Positions 60,350-64,000 of a stretch of 64,000 nucleotides of DNA are shown piece after piece; positions within the stretch are counted from its first letter, which is position 1; every line of letters starts with the position of its first letter. The notes under the pieces are model-generated. The model saw only the letters and a program-made list of their open reading frames with translations, was not told the origin of the DNA and searched no databases. This stretch comes from Diplocarpon mali (Eukaryota; Ascomycota; Leotiomycetes; Helotiales; Drepanopezizaceae). The position numbers were made by a program, and so were the translations under genes. The stretch spans positions 17,591-81,590 of the forward strand of contig JAENRP010000100.1 of the NCBI GenBank assembly GCA_024741835.1, written 5' to 3'.

Positions 60350-61864
60350 CTTGCGCGTCGTGTAGTTGCCCTGTATGTATATCGTCTGGTCGCCAGTACT
60401 TGTGAATTGGGGGTTCTCCGCAGGCCGGCGCAGATATTGGAACCGCAATTGCAATGGCTCTGGCTTCAGCTTCAGCTTCAGTCTTCAGCTACAGCACCGG
60501 CACCTTGGTTCACCTACCAGCCGTGTCGCAGTTATTTGCAGACCGCAAAGTACGCCTCGTCCAAGCCTCCCACTCTTTCGCTTCTAGACCTTGCAAACGA
60601 GCTCTCGGGAGAGAAGAATGAGACTCTGCGTTGTCCAGTAAAGCCGCAGGTTCAGGGTGCCAACGCCTGGGTAATTTTTGCTGGCTCTCGTCTTCGTCGT
60701 CGGCAGCGCAATGCAGTGAGGAGATCCTTGTGATGAGCTCGTGCCGATGACTGCGATAACACCTCGGCGGGTGTGACCAGGCCTTGCGCAGCCTGTGTAT
60801 GGTGTGTTATATTGCCAGACTGGAGATGCGGCGGCTGGTGCAGGGGGAGCTTGGGTCGTGATGGCGGGGTAGAAGAGTCTGTGGGGGCGACTGGCGCCGG
60901 GCAATTGAGCTTTGTGGGAGAAGATTAAATCGGTGAGAATGCTAGAGCTAGAGCACCAAGCAGATGCGCTGGGAGTGGTGTTGTCGCATTTTGCAGGTGG
61001 TAATGTTTCGTGCTGTGTTTTATTATGGACAATGAATTTTATAGCTGCTATCGCGGAATTGAGGGCTCCAGTACGGTTCAAGGGCCGCACGGGGTCTGCT
61101 TACTATTCAAGACCAAGACCAGGTACTTTTTACTACATTTCTCCCTCTACTTACCACCACCAGGACTGAAGTTGTTGATATCTCTTTCCGCTAAGTCGTG
61201 TCTTCTTTTCGTTTCTTGTTCTCTTGCCAGCTGAGAAATATCAACGTCTTTTTGGAGAATTCTCCTTTATGGAGGTTACTTCCCTCCTTGCACGCACCTC
61301 AAGTAAAATCTCGCAAGCTATAGACTGGAATCAAATAAAGGGAAATGTTGGGAATAGATAGCAAGGAGACAGAAGGAAAAAATCAAGGGGTAGAGAGTCT
61401 GTGAGGTTAAGCGAAAAGCCGGCTATGCAAACACACTCGAGTACATCGCTCACGGAACCACCATTTTAATTACCAAGCATACTATCAGCGTCTTGAAATA
61501 AAGAGCCAGAGACCCTTTCATTCTGAATTCTTGAAAGAGGGTTCTGTTCCAAGGCGCCAGCCTCAGCTGATCGCTATAGCATAACAGAACACTGACAAGC
61601 CAAATCTACCACGGGCAAGGAGCTCCACAGATTCTCCAAATGTACTGATACGGTATTGGTATCTCATCGCTAGAGTACTAAATATCTCATTTTTGCACAA
61701 CTGCCCCTAATTCCTGCTCCCATTTTGCCTCTTCCCACCCTTCTCTCCTCACTCACGCCCGCGGCCAGCAGAAATCAGCCTACCCCCAAGGTCCACACCA
61801 AGCCGAAAAGATGCCCTAGACCACGCCATGCCATAGGAAAACTTCAAAAGGCCCCTTCCCTCTT
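60350..61864. other. Intergenic, promoter side of RIC8
   Basis: No gene recognised. An AGCTTC-type hexamer repeat lies near 60463-60480, about 110 bp upstream of the RIC8 ATG. The minus open frame 60584-61090 is low-complexity (Ala/Pro/Ser) and has no domain. Confidence 0.45.
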
Positions 61865-64000
61865 TTAACCTTCGCCAGCCATATTTCGCCCTCTCTTCCC
61901 AGCCTTATATAGCTGTTCCTTGGCATCCATAAACAGATCTTCCAAGCGATCCACTTCTCGTCTACTCAACGACGCACTCTGCAAGTCGCGGAGCAGGGAG
62001 TGTAATTTAGATGCCATACTCTCAACAGTAACCAAGGGAGTTTCGGGAATGGCTGAATCTTTTGGCGCCTGTGCTGGAGTTTCTGGCGGTGGAGACGTGT
62101 GGTCCTCTGATCCAGCGGCGCTTGACGTACCTGGCAAAATCGAGTCATCGAGTCGCATCTCCTCGCTTACAGGGAGCGGCGACACAAAGTTGCGCAAGAT
62201 AGATTCATCGATGAGTGACCCTTCGACAGTATCTGCGTTCGGCTCGAGTTCATCTGCTCCAGGCGTGTCCATGTATACATCTTCTTCTGTCGCCACTGGC
62301 TGCTGACTCACGGCTTGCGCAGCGCCTGTTATTACAGGGTAATCTTCGAACGACTCATCAATTTCGAGTTCCTTGGGCGATGTAGGCGGCACTTCTTTTC
62401 CTTCCTGGCTACGAGACCGGGAATGAACTACCTGTGCGATCTTATGCCACACCTGTTGTACAACGCCTATGCGATTGGTACTCTGGCTAGAGCTTTCCGT
62501 AATTTCAAGTTCCTTAGACGGTGTAGGGGGCACTTCTCTTTCATTGGTCTTGGTCTTAATTGGAGATAAAACCCTAGTTTTGTTCCATGCTTGCTGCTTC
62601 ACGTTCCGAACACCGATCTCGGCTTCCTTGCCGGGTGTACTCTCTCCGTCTGCACCCTCATTGTCTTCTTTGCCACCAGATGCAGCACCATCGCTCTCCA
62701 TCTCTGTGACCTGCTTATCAAGATGAACAGATATATCTTGGCTCTGAAAGCCATGGCTCGGCTCGACTTCAGGGCTATGTTGTTCGACTTGTGAGGACCT
62801 CCTTGGTCGCCCTTTTCGCTTCTTCTCTGGGGATGCCTTCTGGGATGAGGAATCTACGTGGTCAGTTTGATCCTACCAAACAATCAAACAACTTACTATC
62901 CATTTCAGCAGCGAGCTCCTGGCTGTCAGGCACTTCATTCACATCATCGCTAACTTCCTGGAGCTTTCTCTTCTTGCTAGTAAGAATTTTTCTAGAGCGC
63001 TTGGCCACAGGCTGGTGGTTTTCGAGGCTAGAAGTATCGACAACAATGGTATCCTTGTTGTTGTATTCAAGTCCGTCGTCGCCAATGGTTGGAACTCGCT
63101 CGCCGGTTTTAAGTCCAGGAGTCTCTGGGATTAAGGAAGGTATTGACGAGTACTCCATTTGATTTTTAGCAGATGATTTTCGATCGGTTGTTAGCTGCGC
63201 AGTTGATGTCTTGTTCAAGGTCGATCTGCGACCTGAAGTTCTACGGGCAAATGCAGGTGCGGGCGAGTTCATTGCCGAAGACTGTGCAGACGATGACCGC
63301 GTTTGACGTCGTTGAGTGTCATCCATGGGAGGTCTTCTCGCAGCTGCTTGATCGTACTCCTCCATAATCCTCTGGAGACTCGAGTCATTGCCAAAATCTG
63401 TGGGCGTGGACGGTATTTGAGCATGACTGAACTCTCCGACGATCGAATGCGGAGAAGACACAGCATCTTCAAATACCTGCTTGTCAGACGAAAGAGGACT
63501 GGACTCTGCATCAACAAAGTGACCGACTGGAGAGCTGCCCGGATATCTGGGATCAACTAGAGCTCTTTTGGTAGATGCGATCTCTATTGCAAGACTAGAA
63601 CTGATCTGCAGCGATTGCGCAAGATCCACATCAATATTCGTCTGGGACTTCAACTCTTCTTCTCGCTGAGAATATCTCAGTTGCTCGGAAGGGTCTTCCG
63701 GCGCAGGGGAGCTATGAAGTTCCGCGGGCGTAAACTCGACACTGGAGATTGTGTTGTCGGGGAAGTCGAGGGGCGTCTTGGCAAATAGACCAGATGATTT
63801 TACCACATTGAGAGACCCAGGATCCTCTATTGATGAGCGCTCATGCTCTAGCAGTTCAACCTTGGTCTCCTTGGTTTCTTCTGATGGGTTCGTGTCTATG
63901 ATTGTCTCACCGCAATCCTCGGATGGCATCTCAAAAGGAGAGGAGAGGATATCGATATTGTCGAACTTTTCAACAGCCTCTCTCAACTGTGCCTCTTGCT
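61865..64000 (-). CDS. Large disordered nuclear protein, C-terminal part (partial)
   Basis: The gene runs off the right end. Exons in the window: 64000-62897 and 62853-61865, with a 43-bp intron (GTAAGT...GTAG), phases consistent. The protein is rich in Ser, Glu, Pro and Thr, with KRSRKI, SKKRKLQE and a basic AT-hook-like KKRKGRPRRSS just after the intron. Two related segments (EVPPTPSKELEITES and EVPPTSPKELEIDES) form an internal repeat. The last 45 residues are helical (SLLRDLQSASLSRREVDRLE, then KAGKRGR). Basic patches and an AT-hook suggest a DNA-bound nuclear protein. A Rif1-type telomere/replication factor is one candidate because of the disordered C-terminus ending in a conserved helix, but the diagnostic N-terminal domain is outside the window. 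Confidence 0.7.

Noticed and set aside
60584..61090. Minus-strand open frame of 168 codons upstream of RIC8
   Set aside because: Low-complexity composition, no domain, no plausible start context; it is more likely the RIC8 promoter region.

Overview
The window is nuclear DNA of a filamentous ascomycete (Pezizomycotina). The evidence is a fungal phytochrome hybrid histidine kinase, a RIC8 homologue, a three-repeat gelsolin/severin protein, short introns of 40-130 bp with GTNNGT donors and CTRAY branch points, and fungus-restricted families (DUF7580-like, AcuF-type C2H2, fungal ULD). Retroelements carry a RIP-like footprint, with Gln and Trp codons turned into TAG/TAA. I could not fix the class.

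Layout. 1-3.2 kb is a degenerate Ty1/copia remnant on the + strand. 5.8-10.6 kb is a 12-exon phytochrome gene on the minus strand, with an intact photosensory module and response regulator but without the phospho-accepting His (Arg in its place) and N-box Asn (Tyr in its place). 12.6-13.9 kb is a full-length, RIP-damaged Tc1/mariner element. 14.7-43.0 kb is one transposon nest. A Tad1-like LINE of about 6.2 kb, bounded by a 19-bp target duplication, is split by a 16.1-kb Ty3/gypsy-type LTR element in ORF1 (26484-42560, containing the assembly gap) and by a 6.0-kb Ty1/copia element in the endonuclease domain of ORF2 (18644-24630). The gypsy element carries, beyond pol, two related reading units that I do not recognise, and it was hit later by another element that left a solo LTR with a perfect TTGCC duplication. 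43.1-43.6 kb is an internally deleted derivative of the Tc1/mariner element.

From 43.6 kb the sequence is ordinary genic DNA: an unrecognised 212-aa gene, then a graveyard (46.6-52.8 kb) of broken genes (DUF7580-like, AcuF-type C2H2, PFU-like, fungal ubiquitin-like domain), then the gelsolin-repeat gene, a two-exon secreted cysteine-rich protein that looks like an effector, RIC8, and the 3' part of a large disordered nuclear protein running off the right end.

The most unusual signal is a 23-nt quasi-palindrome, ACTYRYRGGCCNGGCCYRYGAGT in spirit, found at 24 places. All lie inside retroelement sequence: two separate copia elements, gypsy gag-pol, and the two unknown accessory units. Where an element's strand is known the repeat is always read in one frame, as roughly (L/T)TPxPGLxV, and neighbouring copies are mostly a multiple of 3 nt apart (48, 48, 39, 48, 39 and 90 nt in one array). 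It behaves like an in-frame palindromic insertion, comparable in logic to Rickettsia palindromic elements, but spread over unrelated fungal retrotransposon families.
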